A DNA stretch of 39,050 bases from Chloroflexota bacterium (GCA_021787935.1 JAJYLC010000010.1:1-39050); one strand, 5' to 3'; positions 23,618 to 32,732 are shown, counted from the stretch's first letter. Notes: generated by a model from the letters alone, not told the origin. Program-made: numbers and translations.

Positions 23618-24802
23618 TCAGGCGAATTTATTTTCCTTGTGCTTCTGGGCGATGGTCTCGGCCAGGTTATCCAGGGCTTTCAAATCGGCTTCCTTGGGTA
23701 AGCCCTTACACAGCACCGGCGGCAGTACTTCTACCTTCAGATTTGGCATCATAGCGCTGAGCTGCTCAACTGTTTTGCCTCCCCAACCGTAGGAACCGAT
23801 AATGGAGACGAACTTCAGCTTGGGTCTCAGGGCGTTTGCCAGGAAAACAGCATGGGCTGCATTTGGGTGGGCGGCAGCCAGAACAGTGGGAACTCCCACT
23901 ACAACCGTCGCTGCATCCACCAGCGCCATCGCCAGCTTCCCGAGGTCGGTCTCCGTGAGGTCGAATTGCTTTACTGTGACGCCCCGCTCTGTCAGAGCCT
24001 CAGCAAAATGCCTGACCATCTTCTGAGTGCTGCCGTGCATTGAGATATAAGGCAGCACCACGATATTTTTTGGCTCGTCGAAGACCCAGCTCCGATATGC
24101 CTTCAGAATAGACTCTGGCCTGTTGTACACAGGGCCGTGGCTGGGCGCAATGGTATTGATGCCATAGCCCTTCAGTCGCTCCAGATGCTTCTGGATATTC
24201 GACCAGAACGGCATCATGATTTCCGCATAGTATCTCTTGGCTGCCTCATAGACCCGTCCTTCGTCGGTTACAAATAGCTCGTTTGTGGCCAGATGTGAGC
24301 CGAAGAGGTCACAAGGAAATAGTATCTTGTCTTCTCTCAGGTAGGTGAGTATCGTCTCAGGCCAGTGAACCCAGGGAGCATGGATGAACTCCAGCGTTCT
24401 GTTTCCCAAAGAAATGGTGTCCTTATCGTTGACCGTCTGGAATTTATTTTCAGGGATCATAAGCAGTTCAATGAGAAATTCTTTGCACCTGGGCGAGCAA
24501 ACAAGCTTCGCCTCGGGATATTTCCTCAGGACATGGGGCAGAGAGCCGGAATGGTCCTGCTCTGCATGGTTGGCGATAACATAGTCTATTTTCTTAATCT
24601 CGAGCTTGTCCAGGTGGCCCATCAGAACATCTGTCATTGTAGGGTCTACCGTATCAATGAGAGCCGTTTTTTCACTGCCCTTAATAAGATAAGAGTTGTA
24701 GCTTGTACCATCGGGGAGGGGTATCAGCGAGTCGAACAATCGCCTATCCCAGTCAATGGCTCCTACGAAGAAAACTCCTTCAGCCAGCATTCTGTTGTTC
24801 AT
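23618..24802 (-). CDS. Flavodiiron protein (FprA/Roo type), O2 or NO reductase
   Basis: A 394-residue two-domain protein. The metallo-beta-lactamase-like domain (1-250) has NHAEQDHSG (His79, Glu81, Asp83, His84), APWVHWPE (His146), LFPCDLFGSH (Asp165) and APSHGPVY, covering the diiron ligands. The flavodoxin domain (about 253-390) has IVVLPYISMHGSTQKM as the FMN phosphate loop and SYGWGGK later. It reduces O2 to water or NO to N2O in the cytoplasm of anaerobes, usually taking electrons from rubredoxin. No rubredoxin domain is fused. It follows the S2P-type gene by 30 bases and probably shares its transcript. Confidence 0.94.
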   Translation of the reverse strand: MNNRMLAEGVFFVGAIDWDRRLFDSLIPLPDGTSYNSYLIKGSEKTALIDTVDPTMTDVLMGHLDKLEIKKIDYVIANHAEQDHSGSLPHVLRKYPEAKLVCSPRCKEFLIELLMIPENKFQTVNDKDTISLGNRTLEFIHAPWVHWPETILTYLREDKILFPCDLFGSHLATNELFVTDEGRVYEAAKRYYAEIMMPFWSNIQKHLERLKGYGINTIAPSHGPVYNRPESILKAYRSWVFDEPKNIVVLPYISMHGSTQKMVRHFAEALTERGVTVKQFDLTETDLGKLAMALVDAATVVVGVPTVLAAAHPNAAHAVFLANALRPKLKFVSIIGSYGWGGKTVEQLSAMMPNLKVEVLPPVLCKGLPKEADLKALDNLAETIAQKHKENKFA

Positions 24803-24832
24803 GAAAGGTGCCTCCTAAAATCTAGGTTTAAC

Positions 24833-25954
24833 CTACATCCCTAACTCGGAACGTGTTCGTATGAATGCGAGCAAGTTATCCCGCGCTACCATGCCGACGA
24901 TAGCGTTGTCCTCTATTACCGGCAATTGGTTAATATCTTCTGTAGTCAATATTTGCAGGACATCGGCTAGGTCATCGTTAGGCCTGACAGATTTGAGTTT
25001 ATCTAAGGGCGTCATGGTCTCTTGCACAGTCTGGGTAAGCCGATGTTCACGAGATACCTCTTTTACATCATTCAGCGTTACCAAACCTACTAAGTTGCTG
25101 TTTTCGACCACCGGGAAACACCGGCGGCCGGTATTCAGAAGGTAGTCATGAATCAGTTGCTCAATTGTGAGCCTGGGAGGAACCGTGGGACAATCCCTGG
25201 TCATGACTTCGCTGACTTTGTGGCCTCGCAGCATATCTTGGAGGGCCACCTGCTGATAGCTTCCCGCCGCCGCATTCTCCAGGAACCAGCCGATGAGGGC
25301 TATCCACAGGCCGTTGAACCAGTTGCCATAAAAGATCCAGAAAATACCGCCGAATATGAACATGTAGCCCATGGCTCTGCCGATAGTCGAAGCAATGCGG
25401 GTGGCACGGCGCAGATTCTTGCTGCGCCACCAGAGTATAGACCGCAGCACACGCCCGCCGTCCAGAGGGAATCCGGGGATCAGATTGAAGCCGGCGAGGA
25501 CAGCGTTAATCCAGGCCAGCCAATATGTCAGGGCTGCTGCGGGCTGGCTCACATTTATTGTGGCAATATGTATGCCCCAGAATATGCCTGCGATGACCAG
25601 GCTGCTCAAGGGGCCGGCCAGAGCCATGCGGAACTCGACATCAGCACGCTGGGGCTCCTTGGTGATTTGCGATACTCCGCCGAAGACGAATAGCGTGATC
25701 GACTTGACCGGGATGCCTGAGGCTTGGGCTATCACGCTATGAGAAAGCTCGTGTGCCAGCACCGAGGCAAAGAAAAGCAGGCTGGTGGCCAGGCCGATGC
25801 CCCAGTAGGTTGCTTGACTCCAATTCGGGTAGGCAGTTGGGAAATAACCGGCTGCCAGCGCCCAGGTTACTAGCACGAAGATGATGAACCAGGAATAATG
25901 CAGCCTTATCGAGACACCAATAATTCTCCCTAAAGGTATCCCTCCCTTTAGCAT
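24833..25954 (-). CDS. Site-2 protease-like (M50) membrane metalloprotease with CBS pair
   Basis: A 373-residue protein with five or six membrane segments. HELSH (His68, Glu69, His72) is the zinc site, and NLIPGFPLDGGR (about 155-166) supplies the third ligand. Two CBS modules cover about 245-365 (VSEVMTRDCPTVPP, then VQETMTPLDKLKSV), which usually sense adenine nucleotides. It cleaves substrates within the membrane; typical substrates are anti-sigma factors or stress regulators, but none is encoded nearby. It is the first gene of a three-gene leftward unit with the flavodiiron protein and DUF3788. Confidence 0.93.
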   Translation of the reverse strand: MLKGGIPLGRIIGVSIRLHYSWFIIFVLVTWALAAGYFPTAYPNWSQATYWGIGLATSLLFFASVLAHELSHSVIAQASGIPVKSITLFVFGGVSQITKEPQRADVEFRMALAGPLSSLVIAGIFWGIHIATINVSQPAAALTYWLAWINAVLAGFNLIPGFPLDGGRVLRSILWWRSKNLRRATRIASTIGRAMGYMFIFGGIFWIFYGNWFNGLWIALIGWFLENAAAGSYQQVALQDMLRGHKVSEVMTRDCPTVPPRLTIEQLIHDYLLNTGRRCFPVVENSNLVGLVTLNDVKEVSREHRLTQTVQETMTPLDKLKSVRPNDDLADVLQILTTEDINQLPVIEDNAIVGMVARDNLLAFIRTRSELGM

Positions 25955-26039
25955 TTCCTTACTCCTTCCAGAAAATTAGCAAAACTCACACAATGCGCTG
26001 CCACAGTAACCTGTAGAGCCATTGCCATAATTTCACTTC

Positions 26040-26873
26040 TCAGCATAGCTCGGCATCTCGATCAGTGTATATTGCATCGTCCCTGAGGATTCTTATTAGA
26101 CGCATTGTCCTCATAGTTTCCTTGTTGAGGACGTCAACGAAGGCAGAAGATAGTCCCACCCCGGCAAGCATAGCAAGAAAGGTGTTGTTTATTACCGGGC
26201 GCAGCCGCCTGGGAGCTCCGGCGGATACATTGTTTATCCAGGATGTGGTTCGTATTGGCGGATCGAATATCTCAGAAAAAGCGGGAAGCAGTTCGAGCAG
26301 GGTCTTTATGTGGCGCTGGCCCACATCGCTGGTAACATGTAACACGCCTGGGTCTAGACAGATGTGTTTATTCGAGATGCCAGCCTCATTCGCAGCCCCC
26401 ACTAAAACTGCACTGGACTTTAACATATCTTCTGTACTGGAAATTGCCGTTGGGTTAGATAAATTTAAAATCACCTCTGCCTTATATCGGACAACCAGGG
26501 GCAGAATCCCTTTAAGTTTTTCCTCGCTAAGTGACACGTAATTCACGATTGGGGGGCGCTTGCACGCACGGAGGCCAGCCTCCAGGGTATCTGCCCTGTT
26601 TGAGCTCAAACATAGCTGGCAATCGACTGCCCCCTGAATTGTCTCAACTGCGAACTTCATTATCTCAGGCTCGTCGTGTTGTTGCTGAAGGTTGATATCC
26701 AATATGTCAGCACCTGCTTTTACACAGTCACCGGCCAAACCCTGCAGGAAATCGGTACGTTCTTTTGTAATTCTGTCCGCTACTCTCTGGCTGATTGATT
26801 CGGCAGGACGCAGTTTAAGTGCTTCGGAGACCCTTCTGTTCCTGGTGGTTATGTTATTAGCGATAGCCAGCAT
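26040..26873 (-). CDS. Pterin-binding (dihydropteroate synthase-like) protein, likely methyltetrahydrofolate methyltransferase relative
   Basis: A 277-residue TIM-barrel-type protein with the pterin-binding pattern: AGADILDINLQQ (about 53-64), LCLSSNRADTLEAG, PIVNYVSLSEEKL, VILNLSN and CLDPGVL. This pattern is shared by AcsE-type methyltransferases and MtrH-like proteins that pass methyl groups from methyl-H4folate to a corrinoid protein, and by DHPS. No corrinoid protein or Wood-Ljungdahl gene is next to it, so the acceptor is unknown. The start MLAIANNITTRNRR matches the first barrel strand. It stands alone, with about 85 bases before the S2P gene. Confidence 0.75.
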   Translation of the reverse strand: MLAIANNITTRNRRVSEALKLRPAESISQRVADRITKERTDFLQGLAGDCVKAGADILDINLQQQHDEPEIMKFAVETIQGAVDCQLCLSSNRADTLEAGLRACKRPPIVNYVSLSEEKLKGILPLVVRYKAEVILNLSNPTAISSTEDMLKSSAVLVGAANEAGISNKHICLDPGVLHVTSDVGQRHIKTLLELLPAFSEIFDPPIRTTSWINNVSAGAPRRLRPVINNTFLAMLAGVGLSSAFVDVLNKETMRTMRLIRILRDDAIYTDRDAELC

Positions 26874-27015
26874 CGATATCCCTCCTTATACACCTGTATA
26901 CCTATTCAGTAGCAATCATGCTCCTCAAGCAAACGAGCGTCCTTCATAGCTTGCGCTGGCAAGTTCAATTATATTCTTAGCCTTAAAGAAATGCATCTGT
27001 TTACTGTGGGATCAG

Positions 27016-27225
27016 CTACTTTACTTCTTGGCCCAGCGTCACCGACCACAGGTCTTGCTTCCGTCTCAAGGCGCTGCACTCGGCGCACAGTATTTCCGCC
27101 GCTCTATATTGGGGCATTCGCGCATGGAGAGCCTCTGCCATGGGTGAATGCACCTCAACGCAACCCTTGCGCCCACATGCAGCACAAACTAAGTCCACCT
27201 TTTGCAGTTTTCCTTCTTTTGCCAT
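27016..27225 (-). CDS. Small zinc-ribbon-like protein (69 residues)
   Basis: Starts at ATG 27225 behind the RBS GGAAGGGGG. It has two cysteine knuckles, VCAACGRKGC (about 13-22) and LCAEC (about 46-50), suggesting one zinc site. It is soluble and basic at the N-terminus (MAKEGKLQK). I recognise no named family. It lies upstream of the pterin-binding gene on the same strand. Confidence 0.6.
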   Translation of the reverse strand: MAKEGKLQKVDLVCAACGRKGCVEVHSPMAEALHARMPQYRAAEILCAECSALRRKQDLWSVTLGQEVK

Positions 27226-27408
27226 AACTTAACCCCCTTCCGGTGATTGTATCCTCACCGTGCTGCTCTCACATTATCAATAATAGGGGGTTAGGTATCA
27301 AGAAGTTATAAAATGGAGATAAAAAAGGTTAAAAACTTATCACATATATGTGCTGTACTTAATCAGCACTTTTCCAAGCCTGTAGAGCATAAAGTAGCAT
27401 AATATATT

Positions 27409-27873
27409 TTACGCGGACTGCAGTTGAGAGGTGCAGTTAGGGCAGCGGGTTGCCTTAATCGGTATCTTGGATATACAGTAAGGGCAATCTTTTGTTGTGG
27501 GGGCTGCTGCTGGCTTGGGAGCCTCTGCCCGGCGACGCATGTTGTTAATTGCTCGGATGAGTAAGAAAATCACAAAGGCTATTATCAGGAAGGTGAATAC
27601 AACGTTGACAAAGTTGCCATAGTTTTCCGTTACTGCGCCGGCTGCTTGGGCTTGAGAAAGGCTCAAGTAAGGCCCCTTATCTGTGGGGCCTGCTTTCAGG
27701 AGTACAAAAAGGTTGCTGAAATCCACTTTGTTCAGGGCCAGGCTTATGGGCGGCATGATTATGTCTTTTACCAGCGATGTGACTATAGTGCCGAACGCCG
27801 CGCCGATAATGATGCCGACCGCCATGTCGACTACGCTGCCGCGCATGATGAACTCCCTGAAATCCTTTAGCAT
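27409..27873 (-). CDS. mscL: Large-conductance mechanosensitive channel MscL with C-terminal zinc ribbon
   Basis: A 154-residue protein. The MscL core begins LKDFREFIMRGSVVDMAVGIIIGAAFG, and two transmembrane helices cover about 17-45 and 70-95 (FVNVVFTFLIIAFVIFLLIRAI). The periplasmic loop lies between them. After a Pro/Ala-rich linker, a zinc-ribbon tail follows (CPYCISKIPIKATRCPNC, about 130-147) that Proteobacterial MscL lacks. It opens under membrane tension to protect against hypo-osmotic shock. The tail may bind zinc at the cytoplasmic side. Confidence 0.95.
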   Translation of the reverse strand: MLKDFREFIMRGSVVDMAVGIIIGAAFGTIVTSLVKDIIMPPISLALNKVDFSNLFVLLKAGPTDKGPYLSLSQAQAAGAVTENYGNFVNVVFTFLIIAFVIFLLIRAINNMRRRAEAPKPAAAPTTKDCPYCISKIPIKATRCPNCTSQLQSA

Positions 27874-28002
27874 CTCTCCTCTCCTTTCAACCTGATTTAT
27901 TTGATAATCCGCTATGAGGGGTAAATACGTGGTAGACAGAGCTAGAGTTCGAATATGCTTCGTCTGTGATTATATCAGGTAAGTCAATAAATCGGCGAGC
28001 GT

Positions 28003-28248
28003 TCAGGTGCCGAAGGGGATGCCCAATACCTTGATAGCTATGGTCAGGTGAGCCACTACTGAGCCGAATAGTATGTACCAATAGTAACAATGAGATTTAT
28101 AGAACCTTGCGAAAGGTTTGAAATGGAGCATTTTGGAAAACGGTTTTCGTGATCCCATACACCGACAGGAAAGAAACAGTGCTGACAGTGTAAGGAAATT
28201 TACGATACCGAGGGCAAAAACCACGCGCAATCCCAGCAACGCATTCAT
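28003..28248 (-). CDS. Small membrane protein (81 residues) next to cupredoxin
   Basis: Starts at ATG 28248, 6 bases after the cupredoxin stop, with GGAG 9 nt upstream. It has a hydrophobic N-terminal helix (LRVVFALGIVNFLTLSALFL) and a second hydrophobic segment (WYILFGSVVAHLTIAI) containing a histidine. Basic residues lie between them (RKPFSKMLHFKPFARFYKS). A haem or copper partner role is possible but not shown. I do not recognise the family. Confidence 0.5.
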   Translation of the reverse strand: MNALLGLRVVFALGIVNFLTLSALFLSCRCMGSRKPFSKMLHFKPFARFYKSHCYYWYILFGSVVAHLTIAIKVLGIPFGT

Positions 28249-28254
28249 AGTTTT

Positions 28255-28635
28255 CTACTCCACGATTATTTCCCCGGTCATGAAGGGATGAATTGTGCAG
28301 TGATATTTGAAAGTCCCCTTCTGCTCAAAGGTGTGGCTGAAAGTAGCGCCTGTAGTGATGTCCCCGCTGTTGAACAGGTTGTCATTGCTGGTTACAGTAT
28401 GGGTGACTGAATCTTGGTTGGTCCAGGTAACCGTAGTCCCCACGGTCACAGTTAATGTTGATGGCACAAAAGCGAAGCCGGAGATGCTTACGCTTGCCTG
28501 ACCACTTATCGGTGTAGCGGTAGGGGTAGGCGAGGCTACAGGCGTTGGTGTGGGTGTGGTAGATGTTCCACTACAGGCAGAAAGTATTAGCGTGAGTGCC
28601 AGGAACAGAATGACAGCCAGAATAAATTTTCCCAT
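28255..28635 (-). CDS. Plastocyanin/cupredoxin-type lipoprotein
   Basis: A 126-residue protein. The N-terminal signal ends in a lipobox (LILSAC, Cys21), and a Thr/Pro linker (STTPTPTPVASPTPTATP) follows. The blue-copper domain (45-126) has ligands His79 (SVTHTV), Cys113, His116 and Met119 (CTIHPFM), the complete type-1 copper set. It is predicted to be an electron carrier tethered to the outer face of the membrane. It lies 23 bases after korB on the same strand, which is odd for a cytoplasmic ferredoxin enzyme operon. Confidence 0.93.
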   Translation of the reverse strand: MGKFILAVILFLALTLILSACSGTSTTPTPTPVASPTPTATPISGQASVSISGFAFVPSTLTVTVGTTVTWTNQDSVTHTVTSNDNLFNSGDITTGATFSHTFEQKGTFKYHCTIHPFMTGEIIVE

Positions 28636-28658
28636 GGCAATCTCCTTTTCTATCGAGC

Positions 28659-29510
28659 TTAGATAAACTCTTTGAGCAATTTTTCTACCTGGGTTGGGTC
28701 GGTTTTTTGCCTCACCAGTGGGCCTTTCCCTAAAGCAGGCATTTGTTCCTCGAATGTCGTTCTCGTTTTTCTGTATATCACCCCGATGGGTATTCTATCT
28801 CCCCACTCCTGGGCCTTCTCAAAAGCAGCCAACTTATTGGTAGGGTCATAGCTGGACTCGTCCAGCTTGTAGACCCTTTGTCTGTACCAGTCGTACGTAT
28901 TTTTGTGGTTGAAAGTGACACAGGGTTGCAAAATGTCAATAAGGGCAAAACCCTTGTGTTGAACGCCAGCCTTGATCAGCCCTGCTAAGTGCTCTGCATC
29001 GCCGGCAAAACCCCTAGCTACAAAACTGCCGTCGGCGGCTATGGCCAGGGCTAAGGGGTAAACTGGCTCTGATGCTCCCTGGGGGGTGGTTTTGGTGACG
29101 AATCCCGGGTCGCTGGTGGGAGACGTCTGACCTTTGGTGAGACCATAGACCTGGTTATTATGCACCAGGTAGGTGACATCGTGATTGCGGCGCAGCGCAT
29201 GCAGGAAATGGTTCCCCCCTTCCCCGTAGCCATCACCATCGCCGCCTACGGCGATAACCACAAGTTCCGGGTTGACTATCTTGGCAGCAGTCGCGGCTGG
29301 CAACGTTCTGCCATGGAGTACGTTTAGAACATTGCCTCTAGTATAATGAGGCAGCTTACCTGCCTGGCCGATTCCTGAGACCATCAGGATCTTGTATGGT
29401 TCTATGTTTAGCTCCACCAGGGCACGCTTCACGGCTATCAGGATACCGAAGTCACCGCATCCTGGGCACCAGGCACTGGGACCGCCTGCATAGTCAGCTA
29501 GTTTCACCAT
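28659..29510 (-). CDS. korB: 2-oxoacid:ferredoxin oxidoreductase beta subunit (KorB type)
   Basis: A 283-residue protein. WCPGCGDFG (Cys15, Cys18) starts the Fe-S/TPP region; the thiamine diphosphate-Mg motif is GGDGDGYGEGGNHF (about 98-111). A later cysteine (QPCVTFNHKNTYDWY) matches the third cluster-associated position. It uses CoA and ferredoxin to oxidatively decarboxylate a 2-oxoacid, or the reverse in carbon fixation. It follows korA by 2 bases, and the two form the enzyme. The 2-oxoglutarate versus other 2-oxoacid preference cannot be decided here. Confidence 0.93.
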   Translation of the reverse strand: MVKLADYAGGPSAWCPGCGDFGILIAVKRALVELNIEPYKILMVSGIGQAGKLPHYTRGNVLNVLHGRTLPAATAAKIVNPELVVIAVGGDGDGYGEGGNHFLHALRRNHDVTYLVHNNQVYGLTKGQTSPTSDPGFVTKTTPQGASEPVYPLALAIAADGSFVARGFAGDAEHLAGLIKAGVQHKGFALIDILQPCVTFNHKNTYDWYRQRVYKLDESSYDPTNKLAAFEKAQEWGDRIPIGVIYRKTRTTFEEQMPALGKGPLVRQKTDPTQVEKLLKEFI

Positions 29511-29512
29511 GT

Positions 29513-31228
29513 CTAGCGCACCTCCTGCTTGAGCTGCTTCAATATGTATGCCGGAGAAATAGGACGGCCGTCGAATTTGAGAATCTTGCCTGTCACCTGA
29601 TACCCCGTCTCCGCGCGAAGCAGATGAGCCAACTGAGCGGTTGCGTTGTTCTCAACTGCGATGATTTTCTTGGCTTGCTGCAGGGCCCGTGCTGTTGCCT
29701 CCACAGGGAATGGCCAAATCTCGCTGAGATGGACAAGGTTGATTGCCAGGCCATCCTTCATAGACAGATCGACCGCTTCTCTGATAGCGCCGTAGGTGCT
29801 ACCCCAGCCCAGCAGAGTTACTTCCGGTTTAGCTGCTCCATATACCCTCGGCTCACGGATATCCTTCCTCAAACCCTCCATCTTGCGCAGCCGCTTCAGC
29901 ATCTGGGCAGTTCTCGTCTCAGCGTCTTCAATCAAATGCCCTTCTTCGTTATGCTCGTCTGAATCGGTTACTACGAGGGCTCCCCCTTCCAGAGGGATGG
30001 CCCTGGGCGATATGCCGGATTCAGTGATCTGGTGTCTCTTATATTCTCCCAGCTTGGCCAATTCCTCCTTGGAAAGCAGAATGCCTCTGTCGATGGTCAC
30101 CTGGGAAAGGTCGAATTTGTCAGCCGTGGCGTAGGAGCTTGCCAGATACTGGTCAGTCATCAGAATTACAGGCGTTTGGTACTTTTCTGCGAGGTTGAAG
30201 GCTTTGACAGTTAACCAGAAAGCATCCTCGACAGTAGCTGGTGCCAGCACAGCCCGCGGGAATTCTCCGTGCGCAGCGTGGATGGCAAACTCCAGGTCAC
30301 CTTGCTCTGTCCTGGTAGGCAAGCCGATAGCCGGTCCGGCACGCTGCCCCAGCACTACTACAATGGGCGTCTCGGTCATCCCCGCCAGGCCCAGACCCTC
30401 GACCATGAGACAGAACCCGCCTCCCGAAGTAGCTGTCATGGAGCGCACGCCTGCGAACGAAGCGCCTATGATCATATTGATTGCCGCTATCTCATCTTCG
30501 GGCTGCACCACAACTATGTTAAAGTCCTTACCCTTGCTTGCTAAATATTCCATGATGGAGGTAGACGGCGTCATGGGATATGCCGCCATAAACTTGCAGC
30601 CTGCAGCCAGTGCCCCGAGCGCTATGGCTTCGTTGCCGGAGAGCAGCATCCTCCTGCCATCCCCAAGGGGAGTGAGATTGTGGCTGAAGGCAATCTTAAA
30701 ATTGGCCTTGACATAATCGTAGCCTGCAGTGACTGCGGCGACGTTCTCCTTTCCCACATCGCCGGCACCAAAATATTCTGATATGACGTTGCTTAAGATT
30801 TGTTTATCATAGCTTGCAAGGCCGAGAGCAGCGCCCAGCGCCACGGTGTTTAGCATGAGCTTGTTTTTGCCGTTCTCCAGCGCTATCCGCTCCAAAGGCA
30901 CCGAGAAGAGGCCGCTATTCCCCCTTGTATTCTTGACCTTATCTCCGTCAAAGATTATGACCCCCTGTTTTGCCATCTCCTTCTGATGTAAATCTATGCT
31001 TTCCTTGTCGAGCGCTATCAACACATCCACCAGTTCGGAAATAGCTCTGGCCTCTGTATCGCTGCCCCTGACACGAAAAAAGCTATGGCCGCCTCTAACA
31101 CGCGATTCATAGTCCTGGTCGGCGAAGACATGGTAACCGCCCCGGGCCAGAATCTTACCAAGGACATGACCTGCGGACTGAACCCCCTGTCCTGCCTCAC
31201 CGCCGATCATGAAATTGATGTTCACCAT
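29513..31228 (-). CDS. korA: 2-oxoacid:ferredoxin oxidoreductase, fused gamma-alpha subunit (KorA type)
   Basis: A 571-residue fusion. Residues 1-190 form the gamma domain (FMIGGEAGQGVQSAGHVLGK, YESRVRGGHSFFRVR); residues 195-571 form the alpha domain with ALGALAAGCKFMAAYPMTPS, MTATSGGGFCLMVEGLGLAG and RTEQGDLEF. Fusion of gamma to alpha is usual in KorAB-type enzymes of anaerobes. With KorB it makes a cytoplasmic enzyme coupled to ferredoxin, which could also serve the HdrA/Mvh module. The glycosyltransferase gene ends 4 bases before its start, so it is in the same transcript. Confidence 0.94.
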   Translation of the reverse strand: MVNINFMIGGEAGQGVQSAGHVLGKILARGGYHVFADQDYESRVRGGHSFFRVRGSDTEARAISELVDVLIALDKESIDLHQKEMAKQGVIIFDGDKVKNTRGNSGLFSVPLERIALENGKNKLMLNTVALGAALGLASYDKQILSNVISEYFGAGDVGKENVAAVTAGYDYVKANFKIAFSHNLTPLGDGRRMLLSGNEAIALGALAAGCKFMAAYPMTPSTSIMEYLASKGKDFNIVVVQPEDEIAAINMIIGASFAGVRSMTATSGGGFCLMVEGLGLAGMTETPIVVVLGQRAGPAIGLPTRTEQGDLEFAIHAAHGEFPRAVLAPATVEDAFWLTVKAFNLAEKYQTPVILMTDQYLASSYATADKFDLSQVTIDRGILLSKEELAKLGEYKRHQITESGISPRAIPLEGGALVVTDSDEHNEEGHLIEDAETRTAQMLKRLRKMEGLRKDIREPRVYGAAKPEVTLLGWGSTYGAIREAVDLSMKDGLAINLVHLSEIWPFPVEATARALQQAKKIIAVENNATAQLAHLLRAETGYQVTGKILKFDGRPISPAYILKQLKQEVR

Positions 31229-31232
31229 AATT

Positions 31233-32711
31233 TTACCTTTCCGCAGTTCTTAGCATCCGACTATAAAGAGCCGGTGGCCTGCTTCTCCATCCCCTTTCCC
31301 AATGGGGGATTGGAAAACTAAGATACTCTATTGTATCAATTTTGCCTGTTTCTACCTCCAATGGCCTCTGCTCGATAGGCTCTTTGGATTCAGGATGTGG
31401 GGACGGGTGGTATCCGAGCAATACCTTCTGGATACGTGCCTGGCTCTCCAGCTTGCTGATGAGGTTCTCTGCCGCCGCCTCCCAGGTGAAATAGGCGGCG
31501 GTGCGGCGGGCCTCGTTTCTTATCCTGGTACCCTCGTCGGGGCATTCTTTGAGATACAGGAGATAGCCCTCTATTTCCCTTGGGTCTGAGGTCTCCAGGA
31601 CGAAGGCGTTGCGGTACGGGATGGCGTAGTCCTCGCCGGTGCTGCCGGTGAAGGCGATACCTCCGGCTGCCATAGTCTCCAGCCCGACGATGCCGAAGGG
31701 CTCATGGCCGCTGTTAGCCAGGACTGCGTCGGAGGCCCGGTAGATGATGCGCAGGAAGTCCTGAGGCAGGTGGAACCTGATGTCGATAACGTCGGCCTGA
31801 CAGCTATTGCGCAGGGCCTGGAAAAAGGAATCCGAAGTATTACTGCTGGATATGGCCTCGGATACAGTCAGACCCAGCGCCCTGGCCCTGTCCAGCACCT
31901 CCATACCGTGGGGTTCGAGGCCGCCCCTGGCCAGGAGCAGGGCCCTGATGCCTCGCTGTTTGAGTCTGGCAACCGACTCCACAGCCATGTGCCAGCGTTT
32001 GTCGGGGTCCCAGCGGGCCACCTTGGCCAGGACGGTGCCGCCATCGATAGAGAGACACTGCCTTAGCTGCTGGACCTTGTCCTCCTCCACAGGCTGGAGC
32101 AGTCTTCTGGGGATGCCATTGGGGATGACCAGAGGGTTCAAGCCCATGCCCCACATGATGTGCTTCATATAGCGGCTGACCGTGGTGATGGTAACAGCCT
32201 TGTTCAGCCGTCCCCAGTCGATGCGGTGGAAAGACATAGTGTTGTTGGCGTTCCAGAACAATATCGCTTTATCCCTGAGGTCGCGCTGACGGAGCAGGTC
32301 GCCGATGCGGCAGATAGCCTCGGTGGTCTGCCACTCCTCTCCCAGGATAGCGACCAGCTTGCCCTGTGAAATAGCCGGAGCTGCGACGTGTTCCACCAAA
32401 TAGGGAGGGAGGGACTGATTGAAGTCGTTGAGCTTACCCTCCTCGCCGTCGTAGACGCCGTGGGGGTGATACTGGCTAATCCACTGACACCAGCGGTGCA
32501 GCACCAATTTGCCGCCCTGGCATACCTCCTCGCCGGGGAGTTTAGGGTCGCCGATGAAGAAGACATGGACGGGGAATCCCATATCTGCCAGAGTCTCAGA
32601 TAGATTTGCCACCCTGACGCCCAGCCCGCCAGCCAGGGAGTAGGGGTCCCTGCCTTCAAAGGAGACTATTACGAATACAGTGTTTTCTGTCGTAATAGCC
32701 CGAGCTTTCAT
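31233..32711 (-). CDS. GT4/GT5-type glycosyltransferase (glycogen synthase-like)
   Basis: A 492-residue protein with a GT-B fold. The N-terminal loop GGLGVRVANLSETL matches glycogen/starch-synthase-type glycosyltransferases; the donor-binding half has AKVARWDPDKRW and GHEPFGIVGLETMAAGG (E-x7-E motif). The last 25 residues (FPIPHWERGWRSRPPALYS) look unlike the family and are encoded by an imperfect palindrome near 31285-31315, so they may be read-through of a repeat. It probably makes an alpha-glucan, in line with the GH57 protein. RBS GAGGAG precedes ATG 32711. It is followed by korA. Confidence 0.88.
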   Translation of the reverse strand: MKARAITTENTVFVIVSFEGRDPYSLAGGLGVRVANLSETLADMGFPVHVFFIGDPKLPGEEVCQGGKLVLHRWCQWISQYHPHGVYDGEEGKLNDFNQSLPPYLVEHVAAPAISQGKLVAILGEEWQTTEAICRIGDLLRQRDLRDKAILFWNANNTMSFHRIDWGRLNKAVTITTVSRYMKHIMWGMGLNPLVIPNGIPRRLLQPVEEDKVQQLRQCLSIDGGTVLAKVARWDPDKRWHMAVESVARLKQRGIRALLLARGGLEPHGMEVLDRARALGLTVSEAISSSNTSDSFFQALRNSCQADVIDIRFHLPQDFLRIIYRASDAVLANSGHEPFGIVGLETMAAGGIAFTGSTGEDYAIPYRNAFVLETSDPREIEGYLLYLKECPDEGTRIRNEARRTAAYFTWEAAAENLISKLESQARIQKVLLGYHPSPHPESKEPIEQRPLEVETGKIDTIEYLSFPIPHWERGWRSRPPALYSRMLRTAER

Positions 32712-32732
32712 ATTTTAGCTCCTCTGGGGAAA

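Noticed and set aside
25148-25693. 181-codon rightward ORF
   Set aside because: It is antisense to the S2P-type protease gene and shows no protein-like motif.
27887-28090. 67-codon leftward ORF between mscL and the small membrane protein
   Set aside because: It overlaps the 81-residue gene in another frame, with no RBS and low-complexity composition.
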